Assembly: GCF_023155275.1 (NCBI RefSeq)
Contig: NZ_JALMUV010000001.1
Location: forward strand, 310,001 to 374,000
Direction of reading: 5' to 3'
Source: Streptomyces rhizoryzae
GTDB lineage: Bacteria > Actinomycetota > Actinomycetes > Streptomycetales > Streptomycetaceae
DNA: 64,000 nucleotides
Positions 28,134-36,950 of this stretch are shown one piece after another. Made by a program: the position numbers and the translations under genes. The notes beneath the pieces are model-generated. The model did no database searches and was not told the DNA's origin. It worked only from the letters and a program-made list of their open reading frames with translations. How positions within the stretch are numbered: position 1 is the first letter of the stretch; the number at the start of each line of letters is the position of its first letter.

Positions 28134-28468
28134 CCGCACTGCCGCCTTCCTGGTTCCCCCGGGGCCGCGGAATGGCCCTGGCGGTGACCGTGGCCGTGGC
28201 CGTGGTCAGCGGTTGCGGTCCGACCGGCGACCCCGCCGACGCCCCGACCCCGAGCCCGCCGCCGGGCACCACCCCGCCGCCGCTCCCCCCACCGGTCGAG
28301 ACCGTGCCGGGCCAGGACGTGCCGGGGTGGCCCTGCCCGGCACGCACCCGGCTGCCGGACACGGTCGAGGTGAGCTGGCCCGTCGCGGCCCCCGCGCACC
28401 GGGCCGCGGGGCCGGACGGCCCGTCAGCGCTCGGTAGCGCCTGCCCCCCGAGGCCCTTGCGGGGCTGA
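28130..28468 (+). CDS. Small proline-rich lipoprotein
   Basis: The 112-residue product starts at ATG 28130, overlapping the upstream stop. A basic N-terminus leads into a hydrophobic stretch ending VVSGCG, a lipobox with Cys at about residue 29. A Pro/Thr linker and a short C-terminal part follow. Its last 45 bases overlap the 3' end of the convergent SARP gene, unusual but possible. Function unknown. Confidence 0.6.
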   Translation: MTALPPSWFPRGRGMALAVTVAVAVVSGCGPTGDPADAPTPSPPPGTTPPPLPPPVETVPGQDVPGWPCPARTRLPDTVEVSWPVAAPAHRAAGPDGPSALGSACPPRPLRG

Positions 28469-31357
28469 CGGACCGGCCGCTGGGAGGCGGTCCAGCACGG
28501 CGCGCGCCTGCGCCTCGCCCGTGGCGTCGCCGAGCTGGGCCAGGGCGGCCCCGGCCTCCGCCGCACACGTACGGGCCTGCTCCGGCCGGTCGACGGCGGT
28601 CAGCACCGAGGCGAGGCCCAGCAGCGTACGGGCGCGCTGGGCGTGCAGTCCGTGCGCCCGGCAGACGGCGAGCGCCGCACCGTACTCCGTCACCGCTTCC
28701 TCGTACCGGCCGAGTCGCTCCAGTGCGTCGCCCACCACGCGCCGGGCCAGGGCGATGCCCACCGGATTGTCCCCGGTCGTGCACCGGGCGAGGGCGTCCC
28801 GGGCGGCCTCCAGCGCCTGGTGCGGCCGGTCGAGCGCGAGCTCGGCGCGGGCGAGGCTGATCGAGCACTGGGCAGCCATACCGTGCTCGCCGTTCCCGCA
28901 CGCCAGGGCGTGCGCGCTCCGGAAGTGGCCGATGGCCTCGCCGAGGTTGCCGGGCCGCACGGTGGCGACCACGCCCATGGTGTACACCGTGCGGACGGCC
29001 AGTACCCGGTCCGCGGGGTCGAGCGTCGCGTCGGCGCGGGCGGCCAGCGCGGCCGCCTCCTCGTGGTGGCCGCTCTGCGCGCAGGCGACGGCCGCCGCGA
29101 TGCAGCCGAAGACGGTCGCGAGCCGCTCCCCGTGGTGGTCGGCGGCGCGCAGCACCGTATGGCCGAGCTGATGGATGGTGTCCCACGGCAGGCAGAAGTC
29201 GGTGAACGTCATGAGCAGCGCCAGCAGACACGACAGGGTGCGGGTGTCCTCCGCGCTCACCGGCCGATAGGGGTGGTGGAGGATCTGGCCGGCGACGGCC
29301 AGCATGGCGGGGAGCTCGTGCAGCATCCATTCCTGCGCGTGCAGCGCGTCGGTGAAGGCCGCGCCCGGCGAACCGTCCGCATCGGTGGTGTCGGGCAGCC
29401 GGCTGTAGGGCCGCTCGGCGCGCATGGCGCTGCTCGTCCCGGTGAGGTGGAAACGGGCGATCCGGCTCAGGGCCGCCTGCCGGGTGGGGGCCGGGTCGGT
29501 GTCCAGGGTCCGGTGGCGGGCGAACAGCCGCAGCAGATCGTGGTAGCGGTACCGGCCCGGTTCCCCGGGTTCCAGCAGACCGTGGTGGACCAGGGCCTCC
29601 AGGAGCGCCTCGGCCTCCCGCCGGTCGCAGTCCAGCACCGCCGCCGCGGCGGGCGGGGAGAGGTCGGGCACTTCGGGGATGGCGAGCAGCCGGAAGGCGC
29701 GCGCCTCCGGCTCGTCCAGCGACGAGTAGCCGAAGTGGAAGACCGATTCGACGGCCAGGCTGCCGGCCTCCAACTCACCCAGCCGCTGCGAGCGGTCGCT
29801 GAGCCGCTCGGCCAGCGTCGCGAGCGTCCAGCGCGGACGCGCCGCCAGCCGGGCGCCGACGACCCGGACGGCCAGCGGGAGCATGCCGCACGCCCGCACC
29901 AGGTCGCGGGCGGTCCGCTGCTCCTGACGGCACCGCTCGCTGCCGGCGATCCGCTCCAGGAGGGCGAGGGCCTCCTGCTCACTGAACGGTTCGAGCGCGG
30001 TGCAGGTGGTCGCCGGGAGGCAGGTCAGCGCCGTACGGCTGGTGACCAGCGCGGCGCTGCCGGCGGTACCCGGCAGCAGGGCGCTCACCTGCTCGGTGTC
30101 GGCGGCGTTGTCGAGCAGGAGCAGCAGCCGGCGGCCGGCCATCCGCGAACGGTAGAGCGCGGTGCGCTCCTCCCTCCCACCGGGCACATTGCTGGCCAGC
30201 ACGCCCAGGGAGCGCAGGAACAACTCCTGCACCTCATAAGGGTCCGCGCGTTCCCGTCCGGCCCCGCGCAGGTCGGCGTAGAGCTGGCCGTCGGGGAACT
30301 GCTCCCGCACGGCGTGCGCGGCGTGCACGGCCAGCGCGGTCTTCCCCACCCCGCCCATGCCGTGGATCACGCAGACCACCGGAGCGGTGGCGTCCGTCCG
30401 TACGGCGCCGGCCAGGGCGTGGCGCACGTGCCGGCCCTCCTCCCGGCGGCCGGTGAAGTCAGGGGCGTCGGGCGGGATCTGCGCCGGTGGCACCCAGGGC
30501 GGCCGGTCCGGCCCGGCGGCCGGGCCGGGTGCCGGGGGCGCGGCGGCCGCACCGGGCTGCGGTGCCAGCGCGGGGTCCGCCTCCAGCATGCGCTGGTGCA
30601 GGCGTTCCAGCTCGGGGCCGGGATCGACGCCCAGCTCCGCGGCGAGGTGCCGTCGGGCCTCGGTGTACCCGGCCAGCGCGTCCGCCTGCCGGCCGCAGCG
30701 GTACAGCGCCAGCATCTGCAAGGCACGGAGCCCCTCGCGCAGCGGATGTTCGTCGGCCAGCGTGAGCAGTTCCCCGACGACCCGGGAGTGTCCGCCGAGC
30801 TGGAGTTCCAGGCTCAGCCGCGCCTCGACGAGGAGGAGCCGGTACTCCGTGAGGCGGTCCCGCTGCCGCTGGGCGTAGGGGCCCGGCACCCCCGTCAGCG
30901 GAGTGCCGTCCCACAGCGCCTCGGCCTCGACCAGGAAGCGGACCGCCGCCTCCAGGTCCCCGTGGCTCCGGGCGGCCTGCGCCCGGGCGTGGAGCCGTTC
31001 GGCCCGGGAGACGTCCAGCGCCCCGTCCGGCAGGTGCAGCGCATAGCCGCCGGCGACGGAGACCAGGGTCGTGGGTGCGGCGGACCCGCTCTCCAGTACG
31101 GTGCGCAGCCGTGAGATGTGGTTGCGCACCGCGGCGTGCGCGCTGGCCGGCGGCTCCGGCCCCCAGACGTCCCGCACCAGTTCGTCCGCGGAGGCGACCT
31201 GGCCGCACCGCAGCGTCAGGGAGGTGAGCACCGCGCGCTGCTGTGCCGGTCCGGTGTCCAGCGGCCGGTCACCGCGCCACGCCCTGAGCGGACCCAGCGC
31301 CGCGATCCGCAGCCCTCCGGTGTCTGCTCCCACGGTCCGACGCACGGCATCGGTCAT
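28424..31357 (-). CDS. Second AfsR-type SARP regulator (wHTH-BTAD-NB-ARC-TPR)
   Basis: The 977-residue protein has the same architecture as the regulator at 7908-10844. A winged helix (LRIAALGPLRAWRG) is followed by BTAD to about residue 265, a Pro/Ala linker, NB-ARC with Walker A HGMGGVGKTALAVHAAH near residue 335 and RLLLLLDNA as Walker B, then TPRs. It has no biosynthetic genes beside it, so it may be a global AfsR-like regulator or act on a distant cluster. Confidence 0.9.
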   Translation of the reverse strand: MTDAVRRTVGADTGGLRIAALGPLRAWRGDRPLDTGPAQQRAVLTSLTLRCGQVASADELVRDVWGPEPPASAHAAVRNHISRLRTVLESGSAAPTTLVSVAGGYALHLPDGALDVSRAERLHARAQAARSHGDLEAAVRFLVEAEALWDGTPLTGVPGPYAQRQRDRLTEYRLLLVEARLSLELQLGGHSRVVGELLTLADEHPLREGLRALQMLALYRCGRQADALAGYTEARRHLAAELGVDPGPELERLHQRMLEADPALAPQPGAAAAPPAPGPAAGPDRPPWVPPAQIPPDAPDFTGRREEGRHVRHALAGAVRTDATAPVVCVIHGMGGVGKTALAVHAAHAVREQFPDGQLYADLRGAGRERADPYEVQELFLRSLGVLASNVPGGREERTALYRSRMAGRRLLLLLDNAADTEQVSALLPGTAGSAALVTSRTALTCLPATTCTALEPFSEQEALALLERIAGSERCRQEQRTARDLVRACGMLPLAVRVVGARLAARPRWTLATLAERLSDRSQRLGELEAGSLAVESVFHFGYSSLDEPEARAFRLLAIPEVPDLSPPAAAAVLDCDRREAEALLEALVHHGLLEPGEPGRYRYHDLLRLFARHRTLDTDPAPTRQAALSRIARFHLTGTSSAMRAERPYSRLPDTTDADGSPGAAFTDALHAQEWMLHELPAMLAVAGQILHHPYRPVSAEDTRTLSCLLALLMTFTDFCLPWDTIHQLGHTVLRAADHHGERLATVFGCIAAAVACAQSGHHEEAAALAARADATLDPADRVLAVRTVYTMGVVATVRPGNLGEAIGHFRSAHALACGNGEHGMAAQCSISLARAELALDRPHQALEAARDALARCTTGDNPVGIALARRVVGDALERLGRYEEAVTEYGAALAVCRAHGLHAQRARTLLGLASVLTAVDRPEQARTCAAEAGAALAQLGDATGEAQARAVLDRLPAAGPSAPQGPRGAGATER

Positions 31358-31856
31358 CAGTCGACAGCCCTCAGTTATTGGCCGAGAATCGAGGGGGGAT
31401 CACTTGCCGGGAAGTTCTGCACGGCAGTCATTATCCCTGGAAGCGCGCGGCCGATCCGGAGTGTCCGCTGGTCGAGACGGAGCGGGCACCTCACCCGACC
31501 CCCCGCCATGGCGGCTCAACCCTCTCGCCCGGACCAACGCCGCGTCACCGTACGTCGATTACCAGCCAAGGAGCAAGAGGCCGGGCGCCGGCGCCGAGCC
31601 CTCGGTGGCCACCCCGCCGGCGCCGCACACCCGCCGTAGGACAGCGCACCCGTTCCCCGCAGCTCGGTGCCGCCGGCGCCCGGGCCGGCCCCGGAGGAGC
31701 GGCCGACGGAGGCTGCGGCTGCGGCTGCGGCTGCGGCTGCGGCTGCGGCTGCCAGGACGCCATCCCCCTGACGCACCGTCAAGGCTTCTCCGTCTCGCCC
31801 GCGAAGGCCGCGGAGAGCGCGGAGAGCGCGCACCCACTGCCACCGCGCTCGCGGCC
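31358..31856. other. Intergenic region with a hexamer microsatellite
   Basis: No supported gene in about 500 bases. It holds the promoter of the leftward SARP gene and a (GGCTGC)7 array. Open frames here are compositional; one would encode a Gln-Pro repeat from the array. Confidence 0.5.
31711..31752. repeat. (GGCTGC)7 tandem repeat
   Basis: Seven perfect copies of GGCTGC occupy 42 bp in noncoding DNA downstream of the TetR gene and upstream of the SARP gene. It is likely slippage-prone; no function is evident. Confidence 0.9.
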
Positions 31857-32426
31857 TCAGCACACGGCTGCGGCCGCGCGCACTTCGGTGAGGGCTTGCC
31901 GTGCCAGCGGGCCGAAGCCCTCGCTGTTATCGGCGTCGATCCACCGGTCGAAGGCGATCTCCCAGGCGAGCGCGCCCAGCCTCGCGGCCACGTGCGCGGT
32001 CAGGCCCGGGACGCCGCGGCGGCTGAGGGCCTCGCACATCGAGGCGGTGAGGTCGATCCTTTTCAGGGCTTCGCGTTCGCGCAGCTCCGTATGGGCGTTC
32101 AGCACGGCCTGGCGCCGGCCGCTGAACTCGCGGCGGTCGGCGGTGAAGAACGTCCGGCCGAGCGCTTCGAGGGCATCCGCCACCGCGTCGAGCGGCCCGG
32201 CCGCCGGCGCCGCCGAGGCGATCCCCTCGACGAGCAGACCGGCCACCGTGCCCCCGCCGAAGAGCACCTCGCGCTTGTCCGGGAAGTACCGGAAGAACGT
32301 GCTCTTGGTGAGCCCCGCGCGCTCCGCGATCTGGATCACGGTCGTGTTCTCGTAGCCGTTCTCCTCGAAGAGGTCGAGGGCGGCGGCGGCGAGTCGTCCT
32401 GGTGCGTCGGGTTGCCAGCGAGCCAT
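31857..32426 (-). CDS. TetR-family regulator of the adjacent oxidoreductase
   Basis: The 189-residue protein has an N-terminal HTH (residues about 10-55: TVIQIAERAGLTKSTFFRYFPDKREVLF) and a helical ligand domain. ATG 32426 is 84 bp from the divergent oxidoreductase start. Two copies of a GGGACTTGGTC element lie between them, so it probably represses itself and that gene until an electrophilic or quinone-like ligand appears (ligand inferred). Confidence 0.9.
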   Translation of the reverse strand: MARWQPDAPGRLAAAALDLFEENGYENTTVIQIAERAGLTKSTFFRYFPDKREVLFGGGTVAGLLVEGIASAAPAAGPLDAVADALEALGRTFFTADRREFSGRRQAVLNAHTELREREALKRIDLTASMCEALSRRGVPGLTAHVAARLGALAWEIAFDRWIDADNSEGFGPLARQALTEVRAAAAVC

Positions 32427-32439
32427 GAGAACAGTGTAC

Positions 32440-32492
32440 GGGACTTGGTCCCATCACTGAGGTAAGGTCGATGAGACCAAGTCCCATCACTG
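32440..32492. promoter_or_regulatory. Paired TetR operators GGGACTTGGTC / GACCAAGTCCC
   Basis: GGGACTTGGTCCC at 32440-32452 and GAGACCAAGTCCC at 32473-32485 are inverted copies of one element, with 11 matching bases (GGGACTTGGTC). Each is followed by CATCACTG, so GTCCCATCACTG also forms a direct repeat (32449-32460 and 32481-32492). One copy sits at each start, as expected for a repressor of a divergent pair. Confidence 0.75.
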
Positions 32493-32509
32493 GCCAGGAG
32501 AGGTCACCG

Positions 32510-33430
32510 ATGAGCAGAGCTGTCCGCTACCGGCGCTTCGGCGGTCCCGAAGTACTCGAACTCCAGGAGATACCCGAGCCGCACGCCGCACCCGACGAGG
32601 TGCGCGTCCGGGTCACGGCCGCCGGGCTGAATCCGATGGATTGGCAAATCACCACACGGCCCGACATGGCAGCGCGGTTCGGCATCACCTTGCCGGCCGG
32701 ATTCGGCAGCGACTTCGCCGGAGTGGTGGACGAAGTGGGCGCACACGCCACGGGATTCGCGGCCGGCGACCGGGTGTACGGGGCCGCGATCGGCCGGTCC
32801 GTCGCCGATTTCGTGCTGGTCAAGACACCTACGGCAGCACTGTGGCGCACCCCGGAGGGCATCCGCGACGAGGTGGCGGGCACGCTTCCGGTCTCCGCCC
32901 TCACGGCCTCCGCCGCGCTCGCCGCGATCGGGCTCCGCGCCGGGGACACCGTCCTGATCGGTGGGGCGGCGGGTGGCGTGGGCATCTTCGCCGTGCAGCT
33001 GGCGAAGCTCGCGGGTGCCCGGGTGCTCGGCACCGCCTCCGAGGGGACGTTCGGATTCCTGCGCGGGCTCGGCGCCGAACCCGTGGCGTACGGCCCCGGG
33101 CTGGCGGACCGGGTGCGGGACCTGGCGCCCGAAGGGATCACCGCCGCAACCGACCTGTTCGGAAGGGAGGCGGCCGAGGCCGCGCTGGGGCTCGGCGTGG
33201 CGGCCGAGCGGATCTGCGTCGTAGCCGACGGCCCCGCCCCGCCGCCCGGTGTGCGCAAGGCGGGCGCCCTCGATGCGGCTCCGGGCACCATGGAACGGAT
33301 CGCCGACGCGATCGCTTCCGGCGCGATCACGGTGCCGATCGCGGCGACCTTCCCGGTCGAGCGGATCCGCGAAGCCGTGACGGCACAGGCCGAGAGACAC
33401 GTTCACGGCAAGCTCGTGATCGCCCTGTGA
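32510..33430 (+). CDS. NADP-dependent zinc-free alcohol dehydrogenase / quinone oxidoreductase
   Basis: The 306-residue MDR-family protein starts at ATG 32510 with AGGAGAGG upstream. The N-terminal GroES-like domain (GPEVLELQEIPEP, AAGLNPMDW) lacks the zinc ligands of alcohol dehydrogenases. The Rossmann part has GGAAGGVGIFAVQLAKLAGARV, typical of quinone oxidoreductases and enoyl reductases. It ends HVHGKLVIAL as usual. It likely detoxifies quinones or enones with NADPH, under the divergent TetR. Confidence 0.9.
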   Translation: MSRAVRYRRFGGPEVLELQEIPEPHAAPDEVRVRVTAAGLNPMDWQITTRPDMAARFGITLPAGFGSDFAGVVDEVGAHATGFAAGDRVYGAAIGRSVADFVLVKTPTAALWRTPEGIRDEVAGTLPVSALTASAALAAIGLRAGDTVLIGGAAGGVGIFAVQLAKLAGARVLGTASEGTFGFLRGLGAEPVAYGPGLADRVRDLAPEGITAATDLFGREAAEAALGLGVAAERICVVADGPAPPPGVRKAGALDAAPGTMERIADAIASGAITVPIAATFPVERIREAVTAQAERHVHGKLVIAL

Positions 33431-33450
33431 ACCGGCACACGGCAGACCCA

Positions 33451-33496
33451 GCGGACAGCGGACAGCGGACAGCGGACAGCGGACAGCGGACAGCGG
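33451..33496. repeat. (GCGGACA)6.5 tandem repeat
   Basis: Six full copies and a GCGG remainder lie 20 bp after the oxidoreductase stop. The period of 7 is the same as in the array at 50283-50338, which also starts each unit with a CAGC frame (CAGCGGA here, CAGCCGT there). Origin and role unknown. Confidence 0.9.
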
Positions 33497-33691
33497 TGGC
33501 GTACCGCCGACGCGTTCGAGGCGCAGCCTCCTCGCGACGGGCGTCAACTCCCCTGATTCATTCCTGACGTTAGGACCTTCCACGGCCGAGGTCGGCGAAG
33601 CCTTCACCGCTTGACACAAGGACCTCCCCCGCAGAGAAGAACTCCCCGACGAACGAACCCGCCGCACGGATCAGGACGAGCGGCGGCACGG

Positions 33692-34309
33692 TCACTCCCC
33701 GGACCGGAGAGTGTCCAGGTGCCGCCGCAAGACCTGTTGGAGCAGCTCCGGCGGAAAGCGGTCCGGGAACAGGGCCGCTTGCAGAGTGAGACCGTCGAGG
33801 AGAGCCGTCAACCGCGTGCTCTCCAGTTCGATGTCTGCGGCGTGCGGCAGCGCGCCGACGCCCTGCGCTTCGTGGAGCACGCGCGCCACCAGGGCGTGCA
33901 TGGCCTGCTGCATCTCGGCGGCGCACGCGCGTACGTCGGGGCGGAGGTGCGCGAGGGCGGTGAAGGCGTGCCACAGCCCGGCCTCCTCGCGTCGGATCTC
34001 ATCGAGGGGGAGGAACTCGGCGAGCAGCTGCTCCGTGGACCTCCGGCGATCGGTGCAGCCGCCGGGGTCCAGGAGCCGCTCGGCGTGCAGGCGGACGCGC
34101 TCCTCGATGCGATGGCTCAGCTCCCGCATCGTGAAGATCATCAATTCGTCGCGGTCGGTGAAGTAGTGGCGGACCGAACCGATGGCGAGTCCGGCCTCCT
34201 CGGCGACGTTGCGCAGCGATACGTGTTCCAGCCCCCGCCGGGCGACGACCGCCAGGACGGCCTGCGCCACCGCCCTGCGGCGGGCTACGGGATCGACAAT
34301 CTTGGGCAC
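33692..34309 (-). CDS. TetR-family regulator
   Basis: GTG 34309 gives 205 residues; the alternative ATG 34339 lies within an operator and is less likely. The HTH (VSLRNVAEEAGLAIGSVRHYFTDRDEL, about residues 25-50) and TetR C-terminal domain (DUF/BetI-like, with the DGLTLQAAL segment) are clear. It faces the small membrane protein gene at 34381 across two matching operators and probably represses both. Confidence 0.88.
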   Translation of the reverse strand: MPKIVDPVARRRAVAQAVLAVVARRGLEHVSLRNVAEEAGLAIGSVRHYFTDRDELMIFTMRELSHRIEERVRLHAERLLDPGGCTDRRRSTEQLLAEFLPLDEIRREEAGLWHAFTALAHLRPDVRACAAEMQQAMHALVARVLHEAQGVGALPHAADIELESTRLTALLDGLTLQAALFPDRFPPELLQQVLRRHLDTLRSGE

Positions 34310-34319
34310 GTTGCCGTTA

Positions 34320-34362
34320 TAGCACGGCCGAGCTACCATGCTTTTTTAGCACGACCTTGCTA
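34320..34362. promoter_or_regulatory. Two TetR operators TAGCACG-N5-GCTA
   Basis: TAGC-N8-GCTA occurs at 34320-34335 (inner ACGGCCGA) and 34347-34362 (inner ACGACCTT), 27 bp apart. The second is extended by T-runs and A-runs to a 9-bp perfect dyad (TTTTTTAGC/GCTAAAAAA), very AT-rich for this genome. These are probable binding sites for the adjacent TetR regulator, covering both divergent promoters. Confidence 0.75.
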
Positions 34363-34380
34363 AAAAAGATTGGTGAGTAA

Positions 34381-34857
34381 ATGAATCCCTGGCTCCTCAC
34401 GACGATCATCGTGGCGCTCGTGGTCGTCATCGTGATCAAGCGACTGATCGGCGAACCGGTCACCTTGCGGGACCTGTTCGCCGCGCCGGTGATTCTCACC
34501 GGCATCGGCATCTGGTCCCTCACCAAGGTGGAGGAGCTGACCGGCACCGACCTCGCGTGGGTCACCGCGGGAACCCTTCTCGGCGGCGCGCTCGGCGCGC
34601 TTCGCGGAGCCACCATCCAACTCACCGGCAAAAAGGGCGCGTTGTGGCAGCGCTACACCGGCCGGACCTTTCTCGCGGTGATCGCCAGCCTGGTGGTGAT
34701 GGCGGGCTTCGGCGTCCTGGCGGCCAAGATGGGCATGCACGAAGGAGCCCGCCCCCTCCAGCTGTCCCTCGGCATCAGCTTCCTCGGCGAGTCCCTGGTG
34801 GTCGGCCGCCGCGGCATGACCTCCGGCATCCCCTTCGCCCCGGAACGGAGCTCCTGA
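34381..34857 (+). CDS. Small integral membrane protein (DUF1453-like)
   Basis: The 158-residue product has four to five hydrophobic segments starting immediately (LLTTIIVALVVVIVIKRLIG). The pattern resembles the DUF1453/CcdC-like family. GGTGAG precedes ATG 34381. It is divergent from a TetR regulator with shared operators, suggesting inducible expression, perhaps in a membrane stress response. Function unknown. Confidence 0.75.
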   Translation: MNPWLLTTIIVALVVVIVIKRLIGEPVTLRDLFAAPVILTGIGIWSLTKVEELTGTDLAWVTAGTLLGGALGALRGATIQLTGKKGALWQRYTGRTFLAVIASLVVMAGFGVLAAKMGMHEGARPLQLSLGISFLGESLVVGRRGMTSGIPFAPERSS

Positions 34858-34951
34858 CACAACGCCACGCGCAGCCCGCCCAGACCCCAGGGCCCTTCAC
34901 CGACAAGGCCACGCGCACCCCGAAGCCCAAGAGCATCCACTTGGGGGTGCC

Positions 34952-36145
34952 TCAGCCCAGGTGGCCTCCCTGCGGCGCCGGGGTACCGCCTGCACGACCC
35001 GGGAACGGACCGCAGAGGGCCTGGTCCACGATCTTCTCCATGTGCTTCTGCGTCGCCTCGCCCGGCTGCGTGGTGACCGCCACGCTGACGGCGCGGCCGT
35101 CCTCGGTGACGCCGCCGCGGGTCTCGTAACCCGTCATGCTGCCGCCGTGCCCCCAGTAGACGCCGCCGCAGGAGAGGGGCGTGCTGACCAGGCCGAGGCC
35201 GTAGCGGGCACCGGCGGCGAAGGGCCGGCCGGCGGCGACCGTCCTGCGCATCTGCTTGAGCTGCGGCTCCGGCACGAGGTGACCGCGCAGCAGCTCGGAG
35301 GCAAAGCGGTTCAGGTCGGAGTTGGTGGACACCAACTGCCCGGCTGCCCAGGCCCAGGAGGGGTCCCACTCGGTGGCGTCGACGAAGGGCGCGCCAGGGG
35401 ACGCCTGGTAGTAGCCCTTGGGATGGCGTTCGCGGATGCGCAGTTCGCCGGGGGCGGGGAAGTAGGTGTGGCGCAGCCCGGCGCGGCGGATGACGCGCCG
35501 GTCGATCTCCACGGCGAGGGGGTGCCCGGTGACCTTCTGCACGATGAGCCCGGCGACCAGGTAGTTGGTGTTGCTGTACTTCCAGCCCTTGCCGGGCCCG
35601 AAGTCGGCCTTCTGGCGGAGAGCGAGGTCGAGGAGGTCGCGCGGCTCGTAGTAACGGATGTCGTCGCTCAGGAGCTTGCTGTAGTCCGGGAGTCCGCTGG
35701 TGTGCTGGAGGAGTTGGCGGACGGTGATGCCACCGCCGTCGATGCCGTCGCCCTGGAGGAGTCCCGGGAGGTACTTGTCCACGTGCCGGTCGAGCTTCAC
35801 CTTGCCCTCGGCGACGAGTTGGAGCACGACCACGGCCGTGAACGTCTTGGTGTTGCTGCCGATGCGGACCTGACCGTCCCGGGGCACCGCGGCCCCGGTG
35901 GCGACGTCGCCGACGCCCGCGGTGTACGCACGGGTGTGCCCCTTGCCGTCCGTGACACCGGCCAAGGCGGCGGGCATGCCGTCCGAGCGCACGAGCGCGT
36001 CCAGGCCCTGTTGCACGGTGTCGGGCCTGGTGGTGAACGGCGCTGCCGCGGCGGGGGGTGCCACGGCCCCCGCCGCGAGCACGCCCACGGCCACCGCGAC
36101 CGCCCCCGCCACGGCCCCGCATCGTCCTTTCAGCTCTTCGCGCAC
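34952..36145 (-). CDS. Secreted serine hydrolase, beta-lactamase/DD-carboxypeptidase fold
   Basis: The 397-residue product from GTG 36145 (AAGGGAG upstream) has a signal peptide (residues 1 to about 36, ending AAAAP). It carries the class C beta-lactamase/R61 carboxypeptidase motifs: SNTK (nucleophile Ser and Lys), YSNTNY (YxN) and HGGSMTG (HxG) in the right order. It likely acts on D-Ala-D-Ala peptides or esters in the wall. It is monocistronic. Confidence 0.92.
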   Translation of the reverse strand: MREELKGRCGAVAGAVAVAVGVLAAGAVAPPAAAAPFTTRPDTVQQGLDALVRSDGMPAALAGVTDGKGHTRAYTAGVGDVATGAAVPRDGQVRIGSNTKTFTAVVVLQLVAEGKVKLDRHVDKYLPGLLQGDGIDGGGITVRQLLQHTSGLPDYSKLLSDDIRYYEPRDLLDLALRQKADFGPGKGWKYSNTNYLVAGLIVQKVTGHPLAVEIDRRVIRRAGLRHTYFPAPGELRIRERHPKGYYQASPGAPFVDATEWDPSWAWAAGQLVSTNSDLNRFASELLRGHLVPEPQLKQMRRTVAAGRPFAAGARYGLGLVSTPLSCGGVYWGHGGSMTGYETRGGVTEDGRAVSVAVTTQPGEATQKHMEKIVDQALCGPFPGRAGGTPAPQGGHLG

Positions 36146-36471
36146 GCGCCAACTCCCTTGACCGGAACTGTGGCAGGGAGGTTTCCCGTGCCGGTCCCAG
36201 CATTTCCGCGGAAGCCGCCCACGGCGATCCCGTTAGCCGCCGATGCGGAGTGGGGAAATCCCCCGGGCGTGCAGCGGAGGACGACGTGAGGGCTCGGCCT
36301 CAACCAGCACGCCGTGGAGAAAGCCACCGATGCGCACCCTCACGGTGGGCGAGCCCGGCGGCCACCCACGTCTCGCCCTGCACCAGCCGCACCACGCGTC
36401 CTCGCTGGCGGTGAGGGTGCGCAGGAGGACCTCCACCGCATCCCGTCCGGCTGCGCCGATCCCTTCGGCGT
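36146..36471. other. Intergenic region, no gene seen
   Basis: Upstream of the serine hydrolase and downstream of a decayed locus. Short frames exist on both strands but none resembles a protein I recognise or has a convincing ribosome site. Confidence 0.4.
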
Positions 36472-36900
36472 CTACGCGCCACCGCCGCCGCCGCCACCGC
36501 CACCGCCGGCACCACCTCCGCCACCACCGCCGCCACCGCCGGTGCCGCTGCGGGGCTCGATGCCTCCGTTGCCGCCGCCACTGCCGCCACTGCCGCCACT
36601 GCTGTAGTCGTCGTCGCTGTCGTAGTTGACGTCGTCGCCGTCAGGGTCGTACTCGTCTGTCGCCCTCGCCCTCGACGGAAGCGGTGACGAGGACGCTGGC
36701 TTCCAGCCGGGCCTTGTTGTCGCCGAAGCCGGCGGGGTCCCTGGGCGAGAGAATGGCGGTGACCTCGACGGTGGCCTTGCCGTCCTGCACGCGGATGATG
36801 CGAGTCTGGACCCTGGCTTCGGAGACGCTGTACTCCAGCCTCCGCTCCGTCGGGACCCGCCCCTCCCATCGAGAGAGGCCGATGGGACGAGCGCCTCGGG
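36472..36900 (-). pseudogene. Remnant of a protein with acidic and Gly-rich tail, frameshifted
   Basis: Reading leftward, a beta-rich stretch (RLEYSVSEARVQTRIIRVQ, then GKATVEVTAILSPRDPAG) is followed by EGEGD and then a premature stop. Removing one base near 36660 restores a sensible tail: acidic DEYDPDGDDVNYDSDDD, then SGGSGGSGGGNGG and long Gly runs, to a TAG at 36472-36474. The start is missing; the frame is fused upstream to an aldo/keto reductase fragment. The parent family is unknown. Confidence 0.6.
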
Positions 36901-36950
36901 CAGGGGATGGGTCGGAGGGGGCGTGGCGACTCCGTGTGACGGCGTATTGG

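Noticed and set aside
31545..31763. Short minus-strand frame encoding a Gln-Pro repeat
   Set aside because: It exists only because the (GGCTGC)7 array is open in that frame; there is no ribosome site and no homology recognised.
36314..36607. Plus-strand frame with polyproline tail
   Set aside because: It is the reverse of the Gly-rich tail of the minus-strand remnant at 36472-36900.
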